The notes under the pieces: generated by a model
The model's input: only the letters and a program-made list of their open reading frames with translations
Told to the model about the DNA's origin: nothing
Database searches by the model: none
NCBI RefSeq assembly: GCF_945859685.1
Contig: NC_079147.1
Span: forward strand, 266,404,572-266,468,571
Direction: 5' to 3'
DNA from: Eupeodes corollae
Taxonomy: Eukaryota > Arthropoda > Insecta > Diptera > Syrphidae
Length of the DNA: 64,000 nt
Shown here: positions 25,216 through 37,740 of the stretch, piece by piece
Layout: each line of letters begins with the position of its first letter
How positions within the stretch are numbered: the first letter of the stretch is position 1
Made by a program: the position numbers and the translations under genes

Positions 25216-27574
25216 TCCAGTGCTATCAAACCACTCGGGACAATAAATTCAGATTAAGTTGTTAGCTCTGATTCGTTATTAAAATTATTGCAACCAGCCC
25301 GGGAAGTGAATACCTGTTATAAATTCTAAGCTTTCCAGACAGTTTTCTGTCCATTAACCAGAATTGATGCATTTTATTATCGTTACAGAAATGTGCTTCA
25401 AAGTTCTTCTTTTGCCTCATTTTGACTCTGTTAAATGGTAATCTGATCAATAATCTACACTCCTGTTTATTAATTTGATTAGTTTAAGTTATTCTTTTGT
25501 TTTTTTTTTTTCTATTAACTTGGTCGTAAAACTACTGTTAGCTTCTTGTTACTCTTAAAATATTAAAATAATCTTTTGTCGTGATACATATTAAATTATG
25601 TATCTACATATGTATGATGCAAAAATTTAACAAATTGGAGTTATGATCTTAAAAGGTTATAAGCTGTTCTATAACAATAACTTGTGGTCAAATTATGAAT
25701 TATTTAGACTTTTATTTTAAGATTGTGGGTTTTTAAATTAAAAATGCTCATAAAAGTTTAATAAAAATCGGCATTTTTGGACATTAAGGTTACGAAATTA
25801 TATTGGATATTTTTTAATTAATGTATGTATGTTCTTAAACTCTTAATTCGATATTTGACCTTTGATACTCGTAAGATCAATACAATCAGATTTTACCTTT
25901 TAACCAATGTAAGCTATTATAACCAATAATATTAATTTTATAGTGTTTACTAGCAGATAAGTACAAAATTTCTCTTACAGTTTTTTTTTTTAAAGTTTAG
26001 GTATATTCCAAAAATATTATATTCATGTTTTAAAATCTATTAAATGGCGGATAAGTTTTAACGATCAGATAAGATCCTTGAATTTGTAAAATACTTCTTG
26101 AATCTAAGTTTTAAAATTTGTTCAAACAGAAACCAGCCCAAAGTATGGTTTTATAGGCTTTAATTGCTTAATAAAATGTTTAAAATAATTTTTAAAATTT
26201 CTTACAGCTAGCATACCAATAATTTTCAGTTTTTATTAAATCTTCCTTTTGAAAGTTCTAAATGTCTTTCTTCTTATCGGTTTTGATTAAAAAAAAAATA
26301 TGTGTTATCACCAAGAAAAAATATACTAACTCACAAAAATATTGTGCAGCATTAAGATAAAACTTCTAATGAAGTAATAAAAATTATACTAATTTGTAAG
26401 ATGTTTATCTGATACCTCCTTTTTATTCTTCGGGATAAGACCATGTTTAAATGGCTTATGTTCATGAGTATACGTATGTAGTTTTATTTTAAAAATTTAA
26501 ACGAAAATGTTATTTGTAGGCATAATAATATTAAAGTAATAAAATTGAATTTTATGTGTTTTAGTTTAAATCATTAAAGGCGCATTAGGTAACATTATAC
26601 CCCTAGATGTATCTTACCTATACCATATAATTTATAATTGAATTTTAACAACTTAATCGTAAAAAAGGTCTGTGATGAAGATGATAACATTAAAATAGTC
26701 TAATATGATTTAAAGAATTGATTAAATCAAAAGATCTTTTAAAAATAAAATATGTATTAAAGAAATGTTGAATAAGATTTATTTTTATTCCTTCAACGTT
26801 AATGTTTACATGTTCTTTGATTGATTAATTTGTATAGGCTTGGGAAGACATTTAAACTAACTTTTATAGATAACAGAGTCATGTTCCTTTTTTATGCGAT
26901 CAAATTTGTTCGTTTTTAATCACCGAAATTCAAATAAAATGCATATAGTGGTTCCGATATTTCTTCTTTAACTTTTTCTGAGGCAAAGCAAGAAGTTTCT
27001 AAAATTAAAAAAGGCGTGCCAAAGTACACTCAAGATTTGAGTTATTGAAAAAGTTATGAGATTAGATGGATTCAGAAAAATTAATAAGCTAAGGTTAGCT
27101 CTATGCTAAGTTAAAGCCTGTACTAAGCTAATATATGCGGGAATTAGTAATAAGTATCAATATTATTGAAATTGGTAACTGAAAAAAGGCGTCCCTAAAA
27201 ATACGCTAGATTTTAATTACTGAAAATGTTATGAGATTGAATGATGCAGTTCAACTAAAAATGAATATAATATTGGGAAAAACCAATAACTTTGAGGTTA
27301 GCTATGAATTTGTCTAACCAACCTAAGACGCAGTTTTGTTGCACTTATTTAAAACATTACAAATGTAAAGTTTAATTAAAATCATTTTAGAAGTTTTGAA
27401 GACAGCGTTAATATACTATAATTCAATGATCTGAATACACTTATAAATTATCTTTGTAAATTTTGATTGACAATTTATATTTCTAAATGTTTCAGTTAAC
27501 GAAATACTAAATATTTTAGACATTTTGAAATAAATTTCCAAGGAAAGCGGTAGTCGAATTGTAGTTTATCTCAA
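25216..27574. other. AT-rich DNA without recognisable gene
   Basis: No coding motif. A diverged direct repeat of about 140 bp sits at 26990-27125 and 27178-27320 (shared aaaaggcgt, tattgaaaa.gttatgagatt, aggttagct), a local tandem duplication of about 185-bp period. Confidence 0.5.
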
Positions 27575-29275
27575 GTTTATTTATTTAGTCTTTATTTGTT
27601 TATTTATTCATCAATCAGACAAAAATATCTCTTAAAATAAATATACGAGTCTATGGGTATGTACATAGTATTTTGCTTATTTCAAAAATTAATTATAAAA
27701 TGACGTTTTAGATTACATTTAAGGGTAGAACGATTACTATGAAAGTCAAAATCAAAAGCACAAGAAATACGACTAACTTCACGGACACAGCGAGTTACTG
27801 GCTCATTTTTGGCATAATTTGTCCTATGATCGCTTTCAAAAAATAAAAATCTAGTCAGAGGACGACTTGGAGCATACAAATCAATTAAAGACAGAAGCGC
27901 CGAACAATTAATACGAGAAGACAAAATATCACTTACAAACAATACAGAGTACATTTTTCTACGGTTTTCGAGTGACTGGATATCAATTTGCTTACATCTA
28001 GTTGAATAAGATGGCTTTTCAATATTCCAACCAAGTTTCCAAATAACGAACCTAGTGAACTTTTTCTGCACATTTTCAATGCTAGTAGAATGAATGTTGT
28101 AATGAGGGTTCTATATAACACATCCATACTCCAAAATATATCTGACATAAGCATTATACAGGCATTCTAGAGTATAGGGATCAGTAAAATCAGATGAATT
28201 ACGTTTTATGAAACCAAGCATGGTGTTAGATTTTGCAATGATGTATTCGATATGTTTTATAAATTTTAATTCACAATCAAATATTATTCCCAAATCTTTT
28301 TTCAAAACTCTTTCTAGAATATTGTTGTTTATTTTGTAGTAGAATTTGATTGGATTGGCAATACGCGAAAAAGTAAAACACTGACATTTATAGACATTCA
28401 AAAACAAGTCATTAATGGCGCACCAATTAGTTAAACAATCAGGATCGTCTTGGAGTAGATGGCAAAAAGAAGGCGGTGTGAGTTTTTAAAAACGTTAGAC
28501 ATGTCATTAATAAAAATCAAGAAAAATAACGGTCCAAGATGACTACCTTGCGGTACGCCAGAGGTTACCAAAAAAGGAGATGATTGAATGTTATCTATGG
28601 AAACAATTTGATAACGTTTCGTTAAGTAGGAAGAAAGCCATGATAGCATAGCAGAGTGAAAATCTGCGCTTTTTAGTTTAGATATTAGTATCAAATGATT
28701 CACTCTATCGAACGCTTTGGCAAAATCTGTGTAGATGACATCAACCTGAAAACCTTCTTCTAGTTTATTGAGGACATAATTTTTTCAAATAGAGCAGGAT
28801 TGGTGGAGGTGGATCTTCCTCCCACAAACCCATGTTGTAAGACGATATTATTTCTTTGAACCAAAACGATAATTTATCGTATACAATCTTTTCAAAAAGT
28901 TTAGGTATCGCTGAAAGTTTGCAGATCGGGTGATAGTTTGATATTTCCTGTCTAGAACCTCATTTGTGTATTGGATTATTGAAAGATTTCTTCCACTCAG
29001 AGAGAAATTCTCCTTTAGAAAGAGAATTATTAAAAATAATTTTTATAGGTTCAGAAAGAGCAGATACACATTTTTTTTAAATAACTGGAGGAATTTCAAC
29101 TGGACCAGCACTTTTATCGCAGCTTAAGCTACGTAATGTATTTTCAACTTCATTTGCACTTATATTCAAAAATCCAATACTTTCGGAATTAATTGTTTGT
29201 AAAGGATATCCCCTTTGGAGAAGTATAATTTTATTAAAAATAAGCTGAAAAAACAGAGTATTTAGGTACATAGAG
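27575..29275 (-). mobile_element. LINE with near-complete RT (Jockey/CR1 group), degenerate
   Basis: The most complete LINE in the window. On the minus strand: TLRSLSCDKSAGPVEIPPVI (about 29135-29080), IFNNSLSKGEFLSEWKKSF (about 29040-28985), HPICKLSAIPKLFEKIV, VIYTDFAKAFDRVNHL (about 28745-28690), GVPQGSHLGPLFFLIFIND (about 28562-28505), then a broken FADD (reads FAIYSK near 28470). It goes on with LGIIFDCELKFIKHIEYI, DPYTLECLYNAYVRYILEY and LSLIDLYAPSRPL near 27880. The 3' UTR ends in a ggatgaataaataaac-like tail near 27575-27610. The endonuclease ORF is missing or unrecognisable. It is kin to 1381-1890 and 2830-3728. Confidence 0.9.
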
Positions 29276-31209
29276 AAGGATATTAGCCATTTTTGGAATT
29301 CTTAGACATATTTCAAATGTCTTTGTGCAGAATGGCCATATGAAGATGTAAAAAATAAGTTTGCAGTACTAAATACTTCACGCAATTTCCGAAAATGGGT
29401 GATAAAAATACTTTTGCACACAATTTTGATTTGCCTTTCAATGGAATTGACAAATTTATGGAAACATAACCAATACAGGCCGATCCAACCTTTTTATCAA
29501 GCAGGGGTGGTTGGTGTTGTCAAATATTTTACATAAAGACAAGTTTTTTTAGCAACACTTAAAAATATTCTTTAATGTTGTATTGCAGGAGGCTGACAAA
29601 ATTAAATAACATAATGTGTTTCTTAACCTTACATTTACTTATTTCAAGTGACAACTTTATTAATTTGATTATTTTAGAACTCTGCTATCCAGAAGGATAT
29701 GGTCTAACTATTTAATTTGGACAACTTTCACGAAAGCTATTTAAGAGCTAAAATACAATTCTTTAGAGGGTTTTTGGTGCATTTTAACTAGAAATGCTAG
29801 AAATTTTGTTTGAAACGTAGTTTTTTTCTAAAATCAATATATTCTGTTCTTCCAGCAGGCGGCAAATATGCCAAGTCCGTAATCTTACTTCAAATTGTAT
29901 ATTATTTTAAAGATAAGATAAAAATAAAGAATAATAATAATAATATATTCTGATCTTGTTGGCAGTTCTATAAATACGAAGAACACTGCAAAAATTAAGA
30001 TGCAAGAACCCAGCAAATGAGGAAGTTTGTCAAAAAAATTTTATCTTTTTTCCTAGGAAAATAAAACAAAATCTGGATATTATGAAGAATTGTATGGTTT
30101 TTTAACGTATTTTTTCGGACTCAATTTTAGGGAGTCCGCTATTACTATCGTTATCAGTTCGTAGATTAGAGCTGATGATAGAAGACAAATTCTAAAAAAC
30201 TACTGCTTTGAGTTAACCTTTCATAAAAATTATTTTGATCTTAAAGGAGTCACCAAATGAGAGAGAAAAATTAAATAAAACAAATTAAAATTAAGGTAAG
30301 AAATAAATTTTAAAGGAACTTTTGTATTGCACTCGCAAACTACACGTTGCAAAATCTCTTTTTACTTCAGTTCTCGAGAGAGTTAAAGATTTTATATTAA
30401 ATTTATTAATATGATTATGGTTTTCCAATTATCCATTAGTTTAACGAAGCAGTCACTGTTGCTGTTTTTGAGACATTTTATATACTTAAAATTCATGTTT
30501 CAATCTCAGTTCTAGAGTATTCAAAGCAAATTCACTTTGAAAAGTAGATTTCCTTAATTTCTTAACAGTTCTTAAACGTTTATATACGAGTATTTAAAAG
30601 AAAATCAATTTTAAAAGAAATAAATACTTTAAAAAAGCCCAACGATATTTTTGAAAGGCAACTTAGTATCAAATTGGCGATGTCTTGTCCAAGGTTTCTA
30701 CTTAAGAAACTAAATATTTGCTCTTTCTTTAAAAAAAGATCTTACGAAAATAATTTAAAGCATTACTAAAGTTGTTCCAAATTCTATATTGTGGAAAAAA
30801 ACAGATTTTAGATGTTTTTGACAGCAAACCTCTTTTTAGTGAATATCGTTTAATTGCTAACAAATCTTTAGATGAAATTTGTACTTATACAATTTAACTA
30901 AATAAGCTTTATGGCTCATATGACCCCCTCCCTTAATCGACCATTAGTCAAAAGTTGATGAATTAGTGCTGTGTGGTTGGAATAGGTTGTTGCTCCAATA
31001 ATCACTTAAAAGTTGAACTTTTAGAAGCAAAGTTAAATGCAGTAAAAAACAAATTTCATTTCCTTTATAAATAACTAAAAATATAACGGGGACATATCAT
31101 TAACTCAATAGGATACGTTTGGAACTCAAGGAAATTTTTAGCTACAAGGGCTTCTAGCTGAAACGATTAAAGTTGTATTTTTGGATGTTATGATGTTTTA
31201 AATTTGCCC
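29276..31209. other. AT-rich DNA without recognisable gene
   Basis: The minus strand just left of 29500 may hold a little more decayed LINE (AQRHLKYV near 29320). Otherwise nothing is recognised. A short (aat)n run lies at 29930-29945. Confidence 0.45.
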
Positions 31210-32170
31210 GCTGCAGGGAAGGGTCGGAGTAAATAAGAAAGTAGGTCTGACTTACTCCGACCTCGGGTTTTTTAATAAATTAGTTTTGAATATTCTGATA
31301 AAGATTTAAAAGTTTTAAAATTTTGAAAATATTTTATATGTTTTGTTCGGAAGGAACCAAAAGGAGATGTTTTAGATTGCAGTTAAAAAGTTCATTACAA
31401 ATTTTCTTGATTTTCAGGCAGTCTGCAGTTAAATGATTGATGGTCAGCTGGGTATTGAGTTGGCTGAGGTGGCAAATGGGTGGGGGATCTTTGTTGAGTA
31501 GGTGACTGTGGGTGAGCTTAGTGTCTTCAATCCTCAACCTGGTGAAGCATTTGTTCATGATTGCAGGCGTAGAGGTGGTATAGATAACTGGTCTGCAATT
31601 TTGGTTGATTTAATAATAGTGGTGATGATAAAGAGACCAATCTACTATTTTTTGATTATGTAAAATGGAGCAAGTCAATTTTAAAATATGGTTTTTGGTA
31701 CGTCAGTATTTTGAGTTTGCTAAGTTTCTGTTCCAAGCGGTTATTTTAGCATCGTTGCCTTTTACGCCGATGTGACCTGGCACCCAAAAGATCTTTAACA
31801 ATTTTCCAAGTTTGATGACATTGTCTCTGATTTTGCCGATGTAGGATGATCGATTGTTGCATTTTAGTTGAAAGACTGTTCGTGCATATCACTGTATTTT
31901 TCTTTGATTTTTAGGCGAATTGGGTGGATTTTAAGACCGCTAAGGCTTCGGCTGAGAAAACAGAGAAGAATGGTGCTAGCTTTTATGTAGAAATCAGCTT
32001 GTTGTTTGAATCAACAGTTGCAAAAAAGGTACCTTCCTCACATTTTGAACCATCGGTAAAGAGAATATTTCAATTATTTCTGATGAAAGGATTCATCAAT
32101 TCCTGAAAATGCTGAAGATTTACCTCTTTCGGAGTTGAATCTAAGTCTTGATGTAAGAACTTCTTTTCTT
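31210..32170 (-). mobile_element. LINE 3' part: RNase H domain and 3' UTR hairpin
   Basis: Minus strand: ILFTDGSKCEEGTFFAT (about 32072-32020) carries the first RNase H Asp; FSAEALAVLKS (about 31960-31930) carries the Glu; FWVPGHIGVKGNDAKI (about 31790-31740) carries the terminal Asp/His region. C-terminal NKCFTRLRIEDTKLTHSHLL with DPPPICHL (31556-31460) is the usual end of I/R1-group polyproteins. RNase H removes the RNA template strand during integration. A stop inside the RNase H and frame shifts mark it as dead. Downstream of the stop, 31222-31262 holds a perfect 11-bp stem (ggtcggagtaa/ttactccgacc, 19-nt loop). The RT part is absent. Confidence 0.85.
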
Positions 32171-32353
32171 TTTGTGATCGACGAAAAATCTCAATCAGCT
32201 AACATATTTTTTAAAGGACTTGTCTTTATGTATGTATTTATGCGCTTATAAATACGGCTTTCAAAACTATTAAACCAGTTAACTGTGAGTGTTGCGGTTG
32301 TTTTTTAAATAGGTTATTCCATGTTATGCATATTTTAAACATAATATGTATTT

Positions 32354-32880
32354 TTAACTTCTCATATTAAATTATTGTAATCGGTCTGATTTGTTGAATT
32401 TAAAGTTTTTTTGTTGAATTTTAAGTTTTTTATCTCACAGAAAATATTGTTTTCGACATTCTGTAATTTTTTTTCATAAAAATCCAACAGTCCGTTTTTG
32501 GGTACAAAATTGAAATCTACAAGAAATAGTACGCAAAATTGATAAACATTGAGGTTCGGTACTCGATATTTCGTGAAAAATAGAAAACATTGACTTTAAA
32601 TTAATTTTATTTATCCAATTTCTATTTGTTTATAGAAGAAAAACAAACTTTTAAGACATTCTACTAAAATTTCTAAAAATTTGTTTTATACTAAAGATCT
32701 CGTTAACTTTAATAGGTTTTGAAATCAAACTTGTTGGTAATATACATTTTTTTTTAATAATTCAGCTGATACCTTTTTTAACAAAACACGAAAAGCTACA
32801 AACCCTTTGAGCAAGACAAATCGACCTATGCAGTGGTAAGCTATCAGTGTGTATCGCATCCCAGCCCCTTTTTCTTTACT
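32354..32880 (+). repeat. Array-bearing repeat family, copy 3 (internally deleted)
   Basis: Begins with ttaacttctcata and then ttattgtaatcggtctgatt, a diverged version of the family's 5' hairpin block. It jumps to the end of the array (caacagtccgtttttg at about 32477) and finishes in the 3' block: gcaagacaaatcgacc...gcagtggtaagctatcagtg...cgcatcccagccc. Because both ends survive round a deletion, this copy supports the element limits inferred from copy 2. Confidence 0.78.
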
Positions 32881-34171
32881 ATAAATGGGGCTAGATAAAT
32901 GTCTCCAGTACGTTTGTTTGTTTGTTTCTGAATACTCTACAAAAAAAAAATACTCTAACACATTTTTAGTGTCTAAGTTATCGTTCTCTCCCCAACCTTT
33001 TAAATAACTTTATAGCTAAAGTGACATTCATTTTTTCTTATAGTCTCATAAAATTTGCTTTGTAATTATAAAAACGCAAACTTTGTACTTTGAAGGTTTA
33101 TAAGTTAGAAAAAAATTGTAATCTTACTCAGACTTTTTCTCGCAATTCTGTAAACAAGATGAACACAAACTTTCCATTTCGCTATTCCTATAATTAAGCG
33201 TGTTTTATGAGACTTTACATCCAATCAAACATCATACGTATGCCTACTGTCTACGCGAAACCATCGTGCAACTTAGTTGCTAAATTAATCGACTTTGTTG
33301 TGTGTCCATCATTTGTTCAATGTACATATATCTCAAGTAAAAAATAAAAACTAATAATAAACCACTTTCCAATAACACATTTTTACAAAAGTATATCGCA
33401 CATTCTCAATAGCATCACTCTCTGATGTGGCACTTTTATATAAGTACTAGCTTAAAGTTGCTGCTGTGTTATAGGCTATAAACATTTCAAATTATTTGTT
33501 TTAGCCTCTTTTTTTTTAATTTTTATTTGTTGTTAGCTGTTCATAAAAATTGTATTGATTGAAAAGCCACCCATAGTTCCAAAGTCAATCAAATATTGAT
33601 TGAACTACAGAAAAATGAGAATATAATATAAGATACAATCTCAGGTGCCTATGAACAAGTAGATACTGGTGATTATGATGATAGTTTGGTTTTGGATTGG
33701 TTTGATGTTTGTATCTAGATGCGAGTGAAAATGTATCTATTTCTTGTATACGTACGTATCTGTGTTTATGTTGTAATGATGATGATGAAGTTGTTTCTCA
33801 TGTGAACATTTAACATTTGAACATTAATTTATGCACGATTGAAAATATGAGTTATTGTGCACTATTACAATGACTTATTGACTTTGTTTTTATTTCTCTT
33901 TTACTTAGTTTTTATTTTACATTTTTTTTTTCATTTTTGTTGTCTAACCTGACCTAACTACATTATTTTCTCATATTACACTCGAGGTGTAGCTGTAGGT
34001 ACTTAAAGGGTTATTTATAGATTCGTAAAATAAAAATTTCTCTATGAGATATGACTTGTCGACAAATGTATGCATGGCCATTTTATGTCAATCGTTTCGC
34101 AACGATAGACACTCCTTTTATATCAAAAGATGTCGCTGTAACGAAATTATGTGATTTACTACATAACTATT
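32881..34171. other. AT-rich DNA without recognisable gene
   Basis: No gene or repeat family recognised; a short gatgatgatgatg run is near 33776. Confidence 0.45.
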
Positions 34172-34470
34172 ATAAAGGGTGATTTTTTTAAGGTTAGGAT
34201 TTTCATGCATTAGTATTTGACAGATCACGTGGGATTTTAGACATGGTGTCAAAGAGAAAGATGCTCAATATGCTTTGACATTTCATCATGAATAGACTTA
34301 TTAAAGAGCAACGCCTGCAAATCATTGAATTTTATTACCAAAATCAGTGTTCGGTTCGAAATGTGTTTCGCGCTTTACGTCCGATTTATGGTCTACATAA
34401 TCATAAAGGCTCATTTCTGGTTGAATGGCTACATAAATAAGCAAAATTTCGGCCGGTCGTGCGTTGGTCT
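34172..34470 (+). mobile_element. Mariner-like element, 5' end and transposase N-terminus
   Basis: Starts with aaagggtgatttttttaagg after TA, typical of a mariner-type terminal repeat. A 5' UTR follows, then an open frame from the ATG at 34288: RLIKEQRLQIIEFYYQNQCS, VRNVFRALRPIYGLHNHKG. This is the helix-turn-helix DNA-binding start of a family of insect mariner transposases. The frame hits a stop near 34438 and the rest of the transposase, including the DDE/D residues, is missing; a LINE remnant begins near 34480. The 3' terminal repeat was not found in the window. Confidence 0.85.
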
Positions 34471-34871
34471 TAACTTGTTCGCTCTACTATAAATGAGGTC
34501 TGCCTCTGCTTCTGGTTCCCTCAGGCATAACGTTTAATAGCCTCTACGCTACGCTTTACATGTCCTTACCATCTTAATCGTTGAATCCTTAATTTTTTTA
34601 ACATTAGCAAGTCCCTGTACAGCTCGTATTATTTGTGATGGTCATCCGTCAGATATTATTTTGCCTGTCGACACAAACGGGTTCATATATCGTACGCAGA
34701 ACCAGCGAACAAGTTAAGACCTTCCTCAACCTTCATCCAACTGGAAAAAAGTCCATGCTTCTGCAGTATACAGTTAGACTAGGACGATCGAGGTGTTGAA
34801 CAATGTTTCCTTGGTTTCCTTGCGTTTGATTTCAGTGCTGATGTTATTTGCAGAGTTAACAGCAGAACCCA

Positions 34872-35278
34872 GATAAATAAATAAATTAGGTGGAGCAAAA
34901 GTCCGTTAGAACTAGGCTAGGGCCTAGTGACGTACAACTCTCAACTATTCCTGTGGGAGAGTAATGTTGTCACGAATAGAGAAAACCTTCAAATCTTCCG
35001 AATCCGAAGGCTAATTTGAGAAAGCTTTTTTCATGACAAGAATTGATATTGCCCAATTTGTCAATTCTTCGCAAGATGAAGTTCCCGTGAAAAAACCTTT
35101 AGATGGCACAGGCAGGGATCGAACCCAGGACCTCTGGCATGACAGTCCAACGCACTTTTTTTTAAATTCTTTTTTATTAATTCAATCTTAAACCTATCTT
35201 AAAACTAGACAATAATTCTTAAAACTAGCCTAACTTACACTAGTCCAACGCTTTAACCATCACGCCACTAATACTACC
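34872..35278 (-). mobile_element. SINE copy 4, carrying a nested LINE tail
   Basis: A full minus-oriented copy. The tail (ataaataaataaatt) is at 34873 and the body follows; the tRNA-like head runs at about 35105-35278 and is interrupted. The head is split after gacagtccaacgcact (ending 35156) by an 85-bp insertion (35157-35241); then agtccaacgc is repeated (35242-35251) and the head resumes with accatcacgcc. The SINE itself sits inside a LINE remnant, so three layers of insertion are visible. Confidence 0.88.
35157..35241 (-). mobile_element. 5'-truncated LINE tail inserted in the SINE head (copy A)
   Basis: 85 bp read on the minus strand end in a poly(A) (t-run at 35156-35163 on the plus strand). 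The sequence (aattcaatcttaaacctatc, taaaactagacaataattc, taaaactagcctaac) matches the 3' end of the LINE at 47511-48918. It is flanked by the direct repeat agtccaacgc (35144-35153 and 35242-35251), a target-site duplication. Only the 3' UTR end is present. Confidence 0.85.
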
Positions 35279-36302
35279 TTAAATTAATTTGCCACCTCGA
35301 AGTAAGGTATATCTATCAAATTCTGACCGACTCTACGAATTACAGTAAATACTACGTTTTGTTCTCGTTATTCACAAGACCCACGGAATAGGCACCCGTA
35401 ACTTCTCGTTTTGTTCTTTCCATAATTTCGAAGGCATTCTTCAACGTGATTCTGATGAATCATATCAGTTTGGCAGGGATACCAAAAGTCGACATGGTAC
35501 AGTGTAGTTCGTTTCCGTTGACAATTTTCATTCGTTCATTCATTTTCATATTCTGCTTTGGAATCGATGAAAAGACGTGTCGATAGTAGGTTTTAAAGGC
35601 CTATAGCCCTTCATATCATTGGTCATTATCATTATCATATCATTAAGGCTTAAAAAATATACAATGGGCCACATTAATTTGTTCTTCTTTGAATGGCTTC
35701 AGGCGTTCTCATAATACGTTAGATAGGATCTTGTAGGCCATGTTTAAAAGGCTGATGCCTCTGTAGTTGACGCAGAGAAGGCGGTCACCTTTATTATGGA
35801 TCGGACAGATAGTGCTTGAATTCCACTCGTCGGGCATGCTTTCTTCTGACCAGATTTTGGTTATAAGTTGGTGCATGCTCCTTACCAGATCAGCACCCTC
35901 TTGATTGAAAAGATCCCCCCTATAAACCATCATTACGGGTGGCTTTGTTTGACTTCACCCATTCAGGTCAGGGTGGAACTGCAGATCATCAACCAAATGG
36001 ATTTGTCAGTTCTGCTAGTTGGCGGGATCGTGGGCCTCATCGCCATTAAGCAGCTGGTCAAAATGATCTTTCCAAATTTTTAACATCAACTGCGTTCCCA
36101 CAGAATTGTTAGCAGAGCTTCAAATCCTTAACTTAAAAATCATAGACAACAACCATCGAAACATCTTATGCAGGTTTAAGAACACATAATAGTAATTATC
36201 TAAACCTAAAACGTGGTATCTGAGTTTCCGATATTTCAGAAACAATAGAAGTCCGATTTTACATTTCTACGTTTTTAATAAGGGGCATTAGTTAAATCAT
36301 TA

Positions 36303-37740
36303 TTAACTTCCCATAGGAAGTTATTGTAATGGGTCCGATTTGTCAAATTGAAAATTTTGACATTTCTCGACGTTTCAAGGTCCCTAGAGTCGAAATAAAA
36401 GATTTTTAGAAAGATGTCTGTGCGTGCGTGTGTACGTACGTTTGTACGTCCGTACGTTCGCGACGTTTTTTTCGTTGTCCATAGCTCAAGAACCAGAAGA
36501 GATATCGACTTCAAATAAATTTTGTTATACAGATAATAAGGCAGAAAGATGCAGAAAGGGCTCTCAAGAAAATTGCGTGGGTGGTTTTTTTACTATAGCA
36601 GTTTGAAAAAATGGTGAAAATTTTGGTTAACCCTAAATATCTTACGAACCAAAAACGCTAGAGACTTGAATTAAATTTTATATAATAGATTGTAACGTGA
36701 TACCAAACAGGTATATTTTTTGAAAAAAATCAATATAACGGTTTTTTTTTTTAATCAATAAAACTGAAAAAAAAAATTTGTCACCTCCAAAATTTTACGA
36801 CCGAAATATGATTTTATCTCTAAAACAATTTTGTGCAACGAAGAATAATGTTTTTGACATCTGATAAAATTTTGAGAAAAATCTAATTGACAGTTTTTTA
36901 TAAAAAATAAAAATCTAAAAAAAAACATTACTCAAAGTTCGTAAAAATTGAATATCGATTCAAATATCTTTTCAAAAACTTGAAATTAAGGCTTCAATTT
37001 TATTTTATCTTATAAGAAATATTGTTTTCAACATTCTGAAAAATTTTGAGAAAAATCGAATTGACAGTTTTTTTTACAAAAAATAAAAACCTTAAAAAAA
37101 AATTATAAAAGTTGGTAAAAATTGATTTTCGACTCAAATATCTTTTCAAAACTTTGAGATATTGGCTTTAATTATATTTTATCTTTCAAAAAATTATGTT
37201 GTCAACATACAATTAAAGTTTGAAAAAAATCGAATTGATAGTTTTTTTACAAAAACTAAAAACCTAAAAAAATAATTTATAAAAGTTGGTAAAAATTGAT
37301 TTTTGACTCAAATATCTTTTCAAAACTTTGAGATATTGGCTTTAATTATCTTTTATCTTTCAAAAAATCTTGTTGTCAACATACAATTAAAGTTTGAAAA
37401 AAATCGAATTGATAGTTTTTTTACAAAAAATAAAAACCTAAAAAAAATAATTTATAAAACTTGGTAAAAATTTACTTTCGGCTCAAATAGCTTTTCAAAA
37501 CTTAAAAATATTGGCTTGAAACTTATTTTATTTCACAGAAAATATTGTTTTCGATATTCAGTAATTTCAATATAAAAATCCAACAGTCCGTTTTTTCATA
37601 TAAAAAATAAAATCTACAAAAAGAGTACGCAAATTTGGTAAAAATTGATACGAGTACATAAAGACAAACTTTTAAGCAAGACAAATCGACAGACGGGATG
37701 GGAAGTTATCAGTGTGGGTCGTATCCCAGCCTCTTTTTTT
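36303..37740 (+). repeat. Array-bearing repeat family, copy 2 (apparently complete)
   Basis: Begins ttaacttcccataggaagtt (hairpin AACTTCC/GGAAGTT), followed by the ggtccgatttgtcaaa block, the CpG-rich gtacgtccgtacgttcgcga block (about 36425-36465), and a ctcaagaacca block. The internal array has unit starts at 36889, 37063, 37238, 37411 and a diverged one at 37582, so a unit is 171-175 bp. The 3' block agacaaatcgac...gggatgggaagttatcagtg...cgtatcccagcc ends near 37735 and can form a gggat/atccc stem. No open frame of note. Closest known designs are non-autonomous elements with internal minisatellites, such as some short Helitrons, but no Helitron CTRR end is proven. Confidence 0.85.

Larger units (their letters stand above)
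34480..36085 (-). mobile_element. LINE remnant, split by a SINE at 34872-35278
   Basis: Minus strand from the right: HFDQLLNGDE and DDLQFHPDLNG (36075-35945), GADLVRSMHQLITKIWSEES (about 35895), MPDEWNSSTICPIHNKGD and VNYRGISLLNMAYKILSNVL (35838-35709). This run is the RT fingers of a non-LTR element. After frame breaks comes MSTFGIPAKLI (about 35490), an RT motif. Beyond the SINE, at 34870-34480, is a C-terminal region ending in EGTRSRGRPHL (family: GRPRxRW). The palm with the YADD motif was not readable. The lineage differs from the other LINEs; RTE- or Jockey-group assignment is uncertain. Confidence 0.82.

Noticed and set aside
27682..28071. 129-codon minus-strand frame as a host gene
   Set aside because: LSLIDLYAPSRPL and the neighbouring RT motifs show it is the C-terminus of a LINE.
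36889..37590. Regularly spaced repeats that might suggest a CRISPR array
   Set aside because: Units are ~174 bp, similar over their whole length with no unique spacers, in eukaryotic DNA; this is an internal minisatellite.
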